From: Mycolicibacterium sphagni
GTDB taxonomy: Bacteria; Actinomycetota; Actinomycetes; Mycobacteriales; Mycobacteriaceae
Assembly (NCBI RefSeq): GCF_013337765.1
Contig: NZ_VBSB01000010.1
Span: 744,001-808,000 of the forward strand
DNA: 64,000 nt
Direction of reading: 5' to 3'
A program made the position numbers and the translations under genes. Each line of letters opens with the position of its first letter. Position 1 is the first letter of the stretch. The notes beneath the pieces were generated by a model. It searched no databases. It was not told where the DNA came from and saw nothing but the letters and a program-made list of their open reading frames with translations. Shown piece by piece: positions 36,858 through 45,636 of this stretch.

Positions 36858-39800
36858 CTAGGACGCTGCCTTGACCGTCAGGCCCGAGATCTCGGTCTTG
36901 TTCTTGCCGTCGGTGGTGCCCATCGTGGAGATCCACACCACCAGATACGTGGTCGGCGACTTCGCGTCGACCTGAATCGTGTTGGCGCCCGGCTGCAATG
37001 CGGTGGGCGGGCTCAGCACGGTGGTGTCGTCGAGGGTGCTCGGGTTGGCCGACGAGGCCGACCGGATCTGGACCTGGGTGCCGGTGCTGGGCACCGTCAG
37101 CGACACGCTGCCGACGGTGGTCGGCTGGGGCAGCTGCAACAGCAGGCCGACGCCGTTCTTGAAGTTGGGGAACGGATTCGGATCGGTATAGGTATCGGTC
37201 GGCCAACCCGGGCCGCTCGACAGAGCCAAGTCGGCCTTGTCCGGGTTGTCCGCACCGCCGCCCGGTGAAAAGACCGTCACCTTAACGGGTTTGACCGTGC
37301 TGCCGCTGGGTGTGTTGTTCGCGCTTTGCGACGTCGACGGGTTCAGGCCGAGCTGATCACCCTTGAGGCCGCCGCCGACATCGCCGAAGATGCTGGACAG
37401 CACCGTGGCCAGCACGATCAGGGCGATCACCAGGATCGCGGCGCCCACCCCCACCCCGATCAGCAGATTGCGCCGCCTGCGGGCCTGCGCCTCGACATCT
37501 GCGTCGGTGGCGGGCTCCGGGGATGGCGGGCCGGACGACGTGACCGGCTCGATCAAGTCGGTCCGGTCGGCGACTGCGGTGGCCTGCTGCAGCAGATTCA
37601 AAAGTGTTGGGGCCGAACGGATGCCGCCGCCGACCTGAACCGAGCGCGCTGCTGCCGCCGAGATCTGGAACGGGATGGCGCCGTCGACCGCGCGGGGTTC
37701 GAGTGCCTCACCGGCCGGGTCGGTCTCGGCGGGTTCCAGGCCGCTGGGCACGCCCTTCTCCGGGAGTGGCCAGCGATCGACGAGCAGGGCATACAGCGCG
37801 GCACCGATTCCACGGATGTCGTCCTCGGGGGTCGCGGTCGGCAGCGTCGCGGGAAATGCCAGCGCGACATCGCCTTCGATGCTGACCCGCACCCGGCTGG
37901 GGTGGTCGATGGACAGCGCGACACCCTGCCCGTGGGCGGCGTCGGCCGCGGCCGCTAAGGCTTGGACGGCGCGTGCGCCGCCGATGGGGGAGGGTGAGGT
38001 GTCGGCCACTTCCTTCAGCGACCCGCCCCGGATCCACTCCGAGACCACCAGTCCGCCGGCGCCGGTATTGGCGACGTCGAGCACCCTGGCGATGCCCGGT
38101 CGCTCGATACGGCTGAGTTTGAGTGTGCGGGAAAGGATTTCCTGCACCTGTGCGTCGGTCATGGTCCGGTCGGGGTCGACGAACGTCAGCGCGACCTGCC
38201 GGTCAAGGGCGGTATCCAGTGCCTGCCAGAACTGCAGTCCCGGTGGGCCGCCGTGGAAGACCAGCAGCCGGTAACGGCCGCCGGCGATGCTCGCTCCGGG
38301 GATGAGGTGCGCCTCGTCCTCGTCGGTGGCCGCGGCGGATTCCATGGCCGGTTCGCGCGGGGGATCGAAGGCCAGCGGCTCGCGGGTGGGATCGCCTGCG
38401 AAATCAGCGTTCGGGGGCTGAGTCTGTCCCCGGGTCGCTTCGCTCCTGCCCCCAGGCGGCGGCACCGAAGGGGCCACCGTGCCGACCTGAACCTCGTCGG
38501 GCACATCGGGCTGGAAGTCGCCGGCGGCCTGGCGCGGGATCTTCGTGGTCGCATCGCCGGTGGAATCGGCGGGAAGCATGCCCGACGGTTGGTCGTTCAC
38601 CTCCGGTCCTTTCCCCGTAGCGTCCGCCGTTGTCTCGTACCGGAGTGGCCGGTGCCCGGTTCCGGACGAATTGCTGTGCTCAGGGTACGTGACCGGGGTC
38701 GCGACCTGCGGGCGGTCGAGTGCAGCGACGGGCGTGACGATCACCGGCGGGGTTCGGGTGATCCGGCGCTTGACCGCGCCCCAGGCGGCGACGACGTCGG
38801 GCACCCGCGCGGCCAGCATCACGGCGGCCAGGATCGGCAGCATGATCAGGCCGAGCACCAGCAACCGCAGCAGCGAACCTACGCCGCCGGCGTGCTCGGT
38901 CAGCGCCTGCAGGCCCAGCAGCCGGTCGATGACGTAAGCGACCAGTCCGGCCAGCAGCGAGGCCGCCGTGGTGACCAGGATGGTTCGGATCACCTCGAGG
39001 GTCAGCAGCTTGCCCCGCGGCGGCTTCAGCGCCCGATGCAGCAGCAGGTACCCGAGGATGGCCCCCGCCAGGAACCCGATGCCGTTGGCCAGGCCCAGGT
39101 AGCCGGCGACCATCTCCTTGTCACTGGTCACGTGCGGTGCCAGCAGCGATGTCGCGATCTTGACGACGGTGATCGCGATGACGATCAGGATCGGCGTCCA
39201 CGGCTGTTCACGGGCGTAGAACACCCGCAGCTGCAGCAGCACCAGCGCGTAGGGGATCAGGGTGAACGCCGACAGGCTGATCGCCATGCCCAGATAGTTC
39301 GCGTCGACCTCGCCGAACTTGCCGTAGGCGAACAGGGCGCTGCCCATCGCCGGACCGCCGACGGTCATGAACGCCACGATCGGGATCAGCGTCACCATCG
39401 TCAGGCGGGTGGCCAGCGACAGGTCGGCCAGCACGGCGGGCCCGTTGTCGGCGGCGGCGTTGCGGCTCAGCCGCGGCATCACCACCGTCAGCACGGTGAC
39501 GCCGATGATGCCGAACGGCAGCATCAGCACCAGCCAGGTGTAGTTGTAGATTGCTGGGCCCGACGCCGCCGCGGTACTGGCGATCTGGTTGCCGACCACC
39601 AAGCCGATCTGGCTGATCAGCACGTAGAGCACCATGGCGCCGGCCATCGTGCCGAACCGCCTGAGCCGATCGTCGATTCCCCACAGCGGGCGCAAGCTGA
39701 TCCGCTCGGCGCGGATCGCGAGCAGCAGAACCGCGGTCTGGGCCACCACACCCAGTGTCGTTCCGATGCCGAGCACCAGCAGCTTGGCATTGCCCATCTG

Positions 39801-40439
39801 GACCGGATCGATCGAGAGCGGACCCGGCACAAGGAGATACAGGCCCAGGGTGGCGATCGCGACGACGTTGTTCACCACCGGTGCCCACGCCGGTGGCCCG
39901 AAGACGTTGCGGTTGTTCAGGATTGCCATGAACACCGATGACAGCCCATAGAAGATCACTTGCGGCAGAAGCAGATACGCGAACGCTGTCGTCAGTGGCT
40001 GATTGACTTGCGGGTCGCGCCCGAGCATCAGCCGCACCAACAGTGGTGCCGCGGCCACCGACAGGATCGTCGCCACCAGCAGCAGCGTGGTGGCCAGGGT
40101 GACCAGCCGGCGCACGAAGGCCTCGCCGCCGTCGGGGTCGTCACGTTCGGCGCGGGCCAGCACCGGCACGAAGATCGCGGTGAACGTCGCCTCCAGCACC
40201 AGCGCCGCGATCAGGTTCGGCAGCTGGTTGGCCACCGTGAACGCACTGGACAGGGCCGCGCCCAGGATGGCGGCCAGCAGCACGATGCGGATGAACCCGG
40301 TGATGCGGCTGACCAGTGTGGCCAGTGCCATCCCCCAGGAGCGGGACACCACCGCGGCATCGGACAGCTCGGCGCGCACCGCGCGGGTGCGCGGGCCGGG
40401 CCGGACGTAGGCGACCGGCCGTTCGGGCGGCGGCTTCAT
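36858..40439 (-). CDS. mviN: MurJ (MviN)-pseudokinase fusion, lipid II flippase
   Basis: 1193 residues. Residues 1 to about 550: MurJ/MVF flippase with 14 membrane helices (MALATLVSRITGFIRIVLLAAIL). A disordered linker (about 570-715) holds a copy of the dispersed repeat (GGRSEATRGQ near residue 662). Residues about 720-970: protein-kinase-like fold without catalytic motifs. A further helix at about 990-1012 and an outer beta-rich domain follow. The homologue Rv3910 exports lipid II; PknB phosphorylates the pseudokinase and FhaA then binds it. The stop of the upstream gene overlaps the ATG (ATGA). Confidence 0.95.
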   Translation of the reverse strand: MKPPPERPVAYVRPGPRTRAVRAELSDAAVVSRSWGMALATLVSRITGFIRIVLLAAILGAALSSAFTVANQLPNLIAALVLEATFTAIFVPVLARAERDDPDGGEAFVRRLVTLATTLLLVATILSVAAAPLLVRLMLGRDPQVNQPLTTAFAYLLLPQVIFYGLSSVFMAILNNRNVFGPPAWAPVVNNVVAIATLGLYLLVPGPLSIDPVQMGNAKLLVLGIGTTLGVVAQTAVLLLAIRAERISLRPLWGIDDRLRRFGTMAGAMVLYVLISQIGLVVGNQIASTAAASGPAIYNYTWLVLMLPFGIIGVTVLTVVMPRLSRNAAADNGPAVLADLSLATRLTMVTLIPIVAFMTVGGPAMGSALFAYGKFGEVDANYLGMAISLSAFTLIPYALVLLQLRVFYAREQPWTPILIVIAITVVKIATSLLAPHVTSDKEMVAGYLGLANGIGFLAGAILGYLLLHRALKPPRGKLLTLEVIRTILVTTAASLLAGLVAYVIDRLLGLQALTEHAGGVGSLLRLLVLGLIMLPILAAVMLAARVPDVVAAWGAVKRRITRTPPVIVTPVAALDRPQVATPVTYPEHSNSSGTGHRPLRYETTADATGKGPEVNDQPSGMLPADSTGDATTKIPRQAAGDFQPDVPDEVQVGTVAPSVPPPGGRSEATRGQTQPPNADFAGDPTREPLAFDPPREPAMESAAATDEDEAHLIPGASIAGGRYRLLVFHGGPPGLQFWQALDTALDRQVALTFVDPDRTMTDAQVQEILSRTLKLSRIERPGIARVLDVANTGAGGLVVSEWIRGGSLKEVADTSPSPIGGARAVQALAAAADAAHGQGVALSIDHPSRVRVSIEGDVALAFPATLPTATPEDDIRGIGAALYALLVDRWPLPEKGVPSGLEPAETDPAGEALEPRAVDGAIPFQISAAAARSVQVGGGIRSAPTLLNLLQQATAVADRTDLIEPVTSSGPPSPEPATDADVEAQARRRRNLLIGVGVGAAILVIALIVLATVLSSIFGDVGGGLKGDQLGLNPSTSQSANNTPSGSTVKPVKVTVFSPGGGADNPDKADLALSSGPGWPTDTYTDPNPFPNFKNGVGLLLQLPQPTTVGSVSLTVPSTGTQVQIRSASSANPSTLDDTTVLSPPTALQPGANTIQVDAKSPTTYLVVWISTMGTTDGKNKTEISGLTVKAAS
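38428..38453 (-). repeat. Dispersed-repeat copy inside the murJ linker
   Basis: Minus strand reads GGCAGGAGCGAAGCGACC then CGGGG, encoding GGRSEATRG in frame in the disordered linker of the flippase-pseudokinase. Confidence 0.8.
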
Positions 40440-42772
40440 CGGCGGCCTTCGGCGCTGGCTCGTCGCGGCCGGTCGAGGTCGGCGGGGTCGGGCTGGCCGC
40501 GGAAGCGGTGGTAGAGCCGGCGCCCGACGAGCAGCGCCAGCACCGTGCCGCCGATCAGCGTGATCGCGAACAGGACCTTGCCGTACGCATTGGAATGCAC
40601 CGACAGACGTACCGGCTCACCGAGCTGCAGCCCGTCGGGTGTGCGCAGCGTGACGTCGACGGCCACCCGCTGAGTGAAGTGCACCTCGATCGGGACCCGC
40701 AGCGGCAGATAGCCCGGCGGCACCTCCTGCTCGCCGAGGTCGGTGACCGTCATCCCCGGCGGGGCGTCGACCTGCAGGCGCACCCGGATCGGCACGGCCA
40801 GATCGTTGCGCACCGCCAGCGGCAGCGGGCTGTGCTCGGTGGCCAGCGTGTAGGAGCCGCCCGGGTTGACGATCGTGACCGCACCGAACAAGTCGTTGAT
40901 CGTGGCGCCCACCGCCCCCAGCCGGCGCCGGGCCAGGTCGTTGCGCTCGGCCGCCGGCTCGGTCTGACTCAGCGCGCGCAGCATGTCCTCGCGCAGCGGC
41001 GCGGTGTACTGCGGTCCGGTCAGGCCGGTGCGCGGGTCGGTGGTCAGCGCCGCGGTCAGGCCCCACAGCCGGCCGACCTGGCCGGCGATCGTCGAGACGA
41101 CGTCGTCGTCGAACTGGCCTCTGGCGTCGGCAGGAAGTTCGGCACCGGGGCTCGCGGCGGCGGCCAGCTCCGTCGACTGGCTGATGACCGCGTCCAGCGG
41201 GCGGGGGACCGCCAGCCCCGAACGGATCGTGGTGGCCAGCGCGGTCAGCATCGACTGGGCATCGCTGGGTTGCGGGCTCCACTTCAGCGGCGGCAGCAGG
41301 ATCTGGTTGCGGGGTTCGGCGCCCGGCTCCAGCGCCCGCCACAGCATCGACGCGACGGCGTCCTGACGGCGGGCAATGGTGGAGTCGTGGTTGAGCGGAA
41401 CGTTCAGCGACGAGTCCAGATAGGTCGGGAGGTCGGGGTCGGTGCCGACGGCGGCCAGCGCGGCGCCGACCGCCGGGTCGAACGGCGCCATCACGACCTG
41501 TGGCGACAATCGGCGCGGGGTCACGTCGGCGATCATGGGCTCGCCGGTCGCGGAGTCCTGCGCGGCGCAGTCCGCGGCGGCGATCGCCACCGTCGAGCCC
41601 TGGCCGTTCAGCAGATCGACAGCGGGCGGCGTCAGCGGCCCGTCACCCAGGATCGTGGCGCCGCGCACGGACGTGACGCCCAGGATCTGGTCGATGATGT
41701 CGCCGGCGGCGCCGGTGGCCGCGGAGTTCAGGCCGGCGTCCCCGATCCGCTGCAGAGCGCCCAGATCGGCCTGCGCGTAGGGGGTGGGGACGACGCACAT
41801 CCGTTTGGCCAGGCCGCGCAGCTTGTCCAGCCAGGCGACCGCGGTGGCCTGCCCGGTGCCCGGGTGGGCGGCGGCGCCCAAGCCGTCAGGAGCGTCGGCC
41901 ACGACATAACCGGCGGTCATCGCGTTGACCGTCACCAACAGGTCGGGATCGACGGCCAGGCACAGCGCGCGGGTGGTTTCGCCGCCGGGATCCACCGGCG
42001 GGCTGGTGGCGAAGTCGACCGCCGAAAGCAGCGTGTCCAGTCGGCCGCCGGCAGCCAGCGACACCGCCAGGTCGTCGTTCATCAGCCGGACCGGCGTGGT
42101 GCCGCCCGGCACGCCGGGGGCGAGGCGCGGCTTGTCGGCCAGCGGCCACAGCATCGTCACCGCGACGGGCTTGGTGGTGTCGGGGGGTACGACGTCGGCA
42201 ACGTTGTCCGATGCCGGGTCGGCCGCTTCGGGTGGCACGCCGAGCACCGGCAGCAGGAACCGGGCGTCGTCGAGCCGGGCGGCGTCACCGTAGTCGGGTG
42301 TGCCGTTGATGTTCACCAGCAGCGGGTACACCCCGGGCCGGTCGATGCCCAGCGACGGTGCGGTGCGCGAGCGGATCGGATAACTGAAGGTGAACCCGAC
42401 GGCCTGGCCGCGCTGCATTTCGGCTGCGACGGTAGTGAATTCGCCGACGGGCTGGAATTGTTCGTTGGCGCCGTCGAGGTTGGTGCGCAGCCCAGCCGAC
42501 GAGGTCACCGCGGCGGCGTGTTCGAGGCGCGCGACGACGTCGCGCACGGGTCGGTCACCGACGTTGGTGACGGTACCCGTGACGGTGACCGTCGGTTCGC
42601 TGGTGGTGGTGATCAGATCCGGTGTGACGCTGTCCACCCGAACTTGGAGGAACGGCGCCGACCCGGGTTCGCCGGCGGCGGCCGGCGCGGTCGTTGGCAT
42701 CGCGAGCAAGGCAAGGACACCGAGGATCACCAAGATCCGGGGCAGACCGCCGACCCGCCTCGGCATGGTCAC
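40436..42772 (-). CDS. Large secreted/membrane-anchored DUF6049-type protein, Rv3909 homologue
   Basis: 778 residues from GTG 42772, which overlaps the mutT4 stop (GTGA); ATG 42766 is two codons on. Signal peptide with AAAGEPGS cleavage region near residue 35, an Ig-like beta domain (VTVTGTVTNVGDRPVRDVVARLE), a long central region, further beta domains (SPLPLAVRNDLAVPIRVRLQVDAPPGMTV) and a C-terminal membrane helix (VLFAITLIGGTVLALLVGRRLYHRF) with a basic tail. Function unknown; the fixed position between mutT4 and murJ suggests a role in wall assembly. Confidence 0.86.
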   Translation of the reverse strand: MTMPRRVGGLPRILVILGVLALLAMPTTAPAAAGEPGSAPFLQVRVDSVTPDLITTTSEPTVTVTGTVTNVGDRPVRDVVARLEHAAAVTSSAGLRTNLDGANEQFQPVGEFTTVAAEMQRGQAVGFTFSYPIRSRTAPSLGIDRPGVYPLLVNINGTPDYGDAARLDDARFLLPVLGVPPEAADPASDNVADVVPPDTTKPVAVTMLWPLADKPRLAPGVPGGTTPVRLMNDDLAVSLAAGGRLDTLLSAVDFATSPPVDPGGETTRALCLAVDPDLLVTVNAMTAGYVVADAPDGLGAAAHPGTGQATAVAWLDKLRGLAKRMCVVPTPYAQADLGALQRIGDAGLNSAATGAAGDIIDQILGVTSVRGATILGDGPLTPPAVDLLNGQGSTVAIAAADCAAQDSATGEPMIADVTPRRLSPQVVMAPFDPAVGAALAAVGTDPDLPTYLDSSLNVPLNHDSTIARRQDAVASMLWRALEPGAEPRNQILLPPLKWSPQPSDAQSMLTALATTIRSGLAVPRPLDAVISQSTELAAAASPGAELPADARGQFDDDVVSTIAGQVGRLWGLTAALTTDPRTGLTGPQYTAPLREDMLRALSQTEPAAERNDLARRRLGAVGATINDLFGAVTIVNPGGSYTLATEHSPLPLAVRNDLAVPIRVRLQVDAPPGMTVTDLGEQEVPPGYLPLRVPIEVHFTQRVAVDVTLRTPDGLQLGEPVRLSVHSNAYGKVLFAITLIGGTVLALLVGRRLYHRFRGQPDPADLDRPRRASAEGRR

Positions 42773-43572
42773 GTTCCCGGTCCGCAACCGTTCGTCCGCG
42801 GGCCGGATTGACGCGGCCCGGCGTCGTCGGAGCGACGGTTGCGGGTGTGCGAATGCGTTTGGGGGCGCCGGCGCGGACTGGTGCGCGGCAGCGGGGGCAG
42901 CGCGGCGACACCGTCGGACTGCAGCAGTTGGATCAGTTCCCCTGCGACTTCGGCGAGCCGGCGCTCGTCGGCGTAGGCCAGCCGCTTCGGCAGTTCCCCG
43001 AAGGGCACCCAGGCCACCTCGGTGACCTCGACGTCCTCGTCGCACAGCTCACCGCCGGAGAACTGCATGAGGTAGTGGTGCACCGTCTTGTGGACCCGGC
43101 GGCCTTCGGTGACGAACCAGTAGTCGATGCTGCCGAGCGCGGCCAGGACCTGCCCGCGGATACCGGTTTCCTCGGCGACCTCGCGGATCGCGGTCTCTTC
43201 TGCCGTCTCGCCCTGCTCGATATGACCCTTGGGCAGTGACCACAGCATCCGTCCGCGCCGGTCGACCCGGCCGATGAGCGCGGCCACCTGCGCTTCGGGG
43301 GGGCCGTCGATGCCGTCGATGACGAGTCCGCCCGCGGAGGTTTCGTGCACGGTGCGCAGCCGGGCCGGGGCGCGACGCGATGAGCGGGGCCTGCCGGGTT
43401 TGCCCGGTCGGGGCTGGCCGTTGCCGCCGCTGGGGGCAGGAGAGGGGACGGTGGCGTCGGACGTTTCCGTCGAAGCGGCGTCCGCTGCGGTGGGATTTGC
43501 CGGACCTGCCGCGCGCCGGCCGCGGCGCCGACCCCGGCGCCGTCGTGGTTTGGCCTGTTCGCCGTCCGACAC
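42769..43572 (-). CDS. mutT4: MutT4, Nudix hydrolase
   Basis: 267 residues from GTG 43572 (MSDGEQAKPRRRRGRRRGRR). A very basic N-terminus precedes a Nudix domain with the full box GHIEQGETAEETAIREVAEETGI. In M. tuberculosis MutT4 (Rv3908) is a candidate sanitiser of oxidised nucleotides; substrate here not shown. First gene of the mutT4-Rv3909-murJ run, divergent from pcnA. In-frame sequence to 43653 lacks homology. Confidence 0.92.
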   Translation of the reverse strand: MSDGEQAKPRRRRGRRRGRRAAGPANPTAADAASTETSDATVPSPAPSGGNGQPRPGKPGRPRSSRRAPARLRTVHETSAGGLVIDGIDGPPEAQVAALIGRVDRRGRMLWSLPKGHIEQGETAEETAIREVAEETGIRGQVLAALGSIDYWFVTEGRRVHKTVHHYLMQFSGGELCDEDVEVTEVAWVPFGELPKRLAYADERRLAEVAGELIQLLQSDGVAALPPLPRTSPRRRPQTHSHTRNRRSDDAGPRQSGPRTNGCGPGT

Positions 43573-43644
43573 CCAAGCGATAGTAGCTGGCACGGGATGG
43601 CCTCCCGCCCGCACTCGCCGGTAGTGACTCGCCTGTGTCACGAC

Positions 43645-43650
43645 TAGGCT
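43645..43650 (+). promoter_or_regulatory. -10 hexamer of a leaderless pcnA promoter
   Basis: TAGGCT eight bases before GTG 43659, with no ribosome site between; AGTGAC 16 bases upstream is a weak -35. Confidence 0.5.
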
Positions 43651-43658
43651 CACGCCAC

Positions 43659-45113
43659 GTGTCCGAAGCCACCCACGATCTCGAGCTGCTCGCCCGTGCC
43701 CTCGTCGCGCTCAATCGACAGGGTGCGGTGCTGCGCGAAATCGGTGGCCTCTTCGCTGCGGCGGGCCATGATCTCTATCTCGTCGGTGGCAGTGTTCGCG
43801 ACGCGGTCTTGGGCCGGCTGAACCCGGACCTCGATTTCACCACCGACGCCCGACCGGAAATCGTCCAGCGGATTGTGCGGCCGTGGGCGGATGCGCTGTG
43901 GGACACCGGTATCGCATTCGGGACGATCGGCGTCGGCAAGGGCGACGACCGGCTGGAGATCACCACCTTCCGCGCCGACAGCTACGACCAGGTGTCGCGC
44001 AACCCGCAGGTCAAGTACGGCGACCGGCTCGAGGACGATCTGGTGCGCCGCGATTTCACCGTCAACGCGATGGCAGTACGCATCACCGCCGACGGTCCCG
44101 GCGACTTCATCGACCCGCTCGGTGGGCTCACGGCATTACGGGAGCGCATCCTCGACACCCCGTCGGCACCGGAGGTCTCATTCGGTGACGACCCGCTGCG
44201 GATGCTGCGCGCGGCGCGCTTCGTGTCGCAGCTGCAGTTCGAGGTGTCCGACCGGGTGCGCCGCGCGATCACGGAGATGGCGCCGCAGCTGGGGCGGATC
44301 ACTGTCGAACGGGTCGCCGTCGAGCTGGACAAGCTGCTGCTGGGGGTCGACCCGGTCGCCGGCCTCGACCTGATGGTGCAGACCGGCATGGGCGATGTCG
44401 TGCTGCCCGAGATCGGCGGCATGCAGATGGCCATCGACGAACACCATCAGCACAAGGACGTCTACCAGCACTCGCTCACGGTGCTCCGCCAGGCCATGGA
44501 GTTAGAGGAACAGCCAGACCTCGTCCTGCGGTGGGCGGCATTGCTGCATGACATCGGTAAGCCGGCCACCCGTCGCCACGAGAGCGACGGCGGGGTGAGC
44601 TTCCATCACCACGAGGTGGTCGGCGCCAAGATGGTCCGCAAGCGGATGCGGGCGCTGAAGTACTCCAAGCAGATGATCGACGATGTGTCGCAGCTGGTGT
44701 ATCTGCACCTGCGATTCCACGGCTACGGCGACGGCAAGTGGACCGACTCGGCGGTGCGGCGCTACGTCGCCGACGCGGGGCCGCTCCTGCCCAAGTTGCA
44801 CAAGCTGGTTCGCGCCGATTGCACCACCCGCAACAAGCGGCGGGCGGCCCGGCTGCAGGCCAACTACGACCAACTCGAGACGCGGATCGCCGAGCTGGCC
44901 GCCAAGGAAGACCTGGCGCGGGTGCGCCCGGATCTGGACGGCAACGAGATCATGCGGCTGCTCGACATCCCGGCCGGCCCGCAGGTCGGCCAGGCCTGGA
45001 ACTTCCTCAAGGAGCTGCGCCTGGACCGCGGGCCGCTCGACCACGATGACGCCGTCGCCGAATTGCTGGCTTGGTGGAATGAGCGGAACGCAGAGGACGA
45101 GCCCGGCGTCTGA
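43659..45113 (+). CDS. pcnA: CCA tRNA nucleotidyltransferase
   Basis: 484 residues. Class II nucleotidyltransferase head LVGGSVRDAVLGRLNPDLDFTTDA with the DxD metal site, motif RRDFTVNAMAV, and an HD domain (HHQHKDVYQHSLTVL, ALLHDIGKPATRRH). It adds or repairs the 3' CCA of tRNAs; the tRNA genes here lack encoded CCA, so it is required. Start GTG 43659 (MSEATHDLELLARALVALN) fits the family; GTG 43635 upstream is possible. Confidence 0.94.
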   Translation: MSEATHDLELLARALVALNRQGAVLREIGGLFAAAGHDLYLVGGSVRDAVLGRLNPDLDFTTDARPEIVQRIVRPWADALWDTGIAFGTIGVGKGDDRLEITTFRADSYDQVSRNPQVKYGDRLEDDLVRRDFTVNAMAVRITADGPGDFIDPLGGLTALRERILDTPSAPEVSFGDDPLRMLRAARFVSQLQFEVSDRVRRAITEMAPQLGRITVERVAVELDKLLLGVDPVAGLDLMVQTGMGDVVLPEIGGMQMAIDEHHQHKDVYQHSLTVLRQAMELEEQPDLVLRWAALLHDIGKPATRRHESDGGVSFHHHEVVGAKMVRKRMRALKYSKQMIDDVSQLVYLHLRFHGYGDGKWTDSAVRRYVADAGPLLPKLHKLVRADCTTRNKRRAARLQANYDQLETRIAELAAKEDLARVRPDLDGNEIMRLLDIPAGPQVGQAWNFLKELRLDRGPLDHDDAVAELLAWWNERNAEDEPGV

Positions 45114-45120
45114 GAAGGGT

Positions 45121-45636
45121 ATGGATTACTGCCTGGGATCTGGCGATGGAACGGCGACGATGTTCAGCGGGCCGGCGGCCGTGGATGTCGACGGCGACGG
45201 TGAGATCGACGGGGTGCGCCTCGATATCGACGGTGACGGCGTCTTCGACGATGCGCTGGCCGACTTCGACGGCGACGGCTTGGCCGACCACGCCGCGCTC
45301 GACCTGGATGACGACGGCACCTTGATGCGGCTCTACACCGACGACGGCTCCGGCACCTGGGCGCTGACGCCGGCGGGGACGGGTGGTCCGCTGCGCTGGA
45401 TTGGTCTCGACGGTGTCGAGCACACCTCGAGTGGCGCAATCGATTTCAATGGTGACGGTCGGCCCGATCGATTAGTCGATGTCGACCGCGACGGGTTGGC
45501 CGACCGCGTGCTGCGCGCCGGTGCGGGTGGCGGTTTCGATACCGGCTATGTCGACACCGACGGGGACGGTCGGTGGGACCTCATACTGGTTGACGCCGAC
45601 GGCGACGGGGCCGCCGACGACGCCAGTCCGGTGTAA
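45121..45636 (+). CDS. Acidic protein with DxDxDG calcium-type repeats, Rv3906c homologue
   Basis: 171 residues, GAGAAGG before ATG 45121. At least seven DxDxDG-like loops (DVDGDGEID, DIDGDGVFD, DFDGDGLAD, DFNGDGRPD, DVDRDGLAD, DTDGDGRWD, DADGDGAAD) alternate with short spacers, the pattern of EF-hand-like or thrombospondin-3-like calcium loops. No signal peptide or membrane helix is visible. Function unknown. Follows pcnA by 7 bp on the same strand; its last 91 bp overlap the convergent GGDEF-EAL gene. Confidence 0.85.
   Translation: MDYCLGSGDGTATMFSGPAAVDVDGDGEIDGVRLDIDGDGVFDDALADFDGDGLADHAALDLDDDGTLMRLYTDDGSGTWALTPAGTGGPLRWIGLDGVEHTSSGAIDFNGDGRPDRLVDVDRDGLADRVLRAGAGGGFDTGYVDTDGDGRWDLILVDADGDGAADDASPV

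Noticed and set aside
45546..45636. A frameshift at the end of the GGDEF-EAL gene
   Set aside because: The EAL domain is complete and the frame is continuous; only the stop is late, so no frameshift needs to be assumed.
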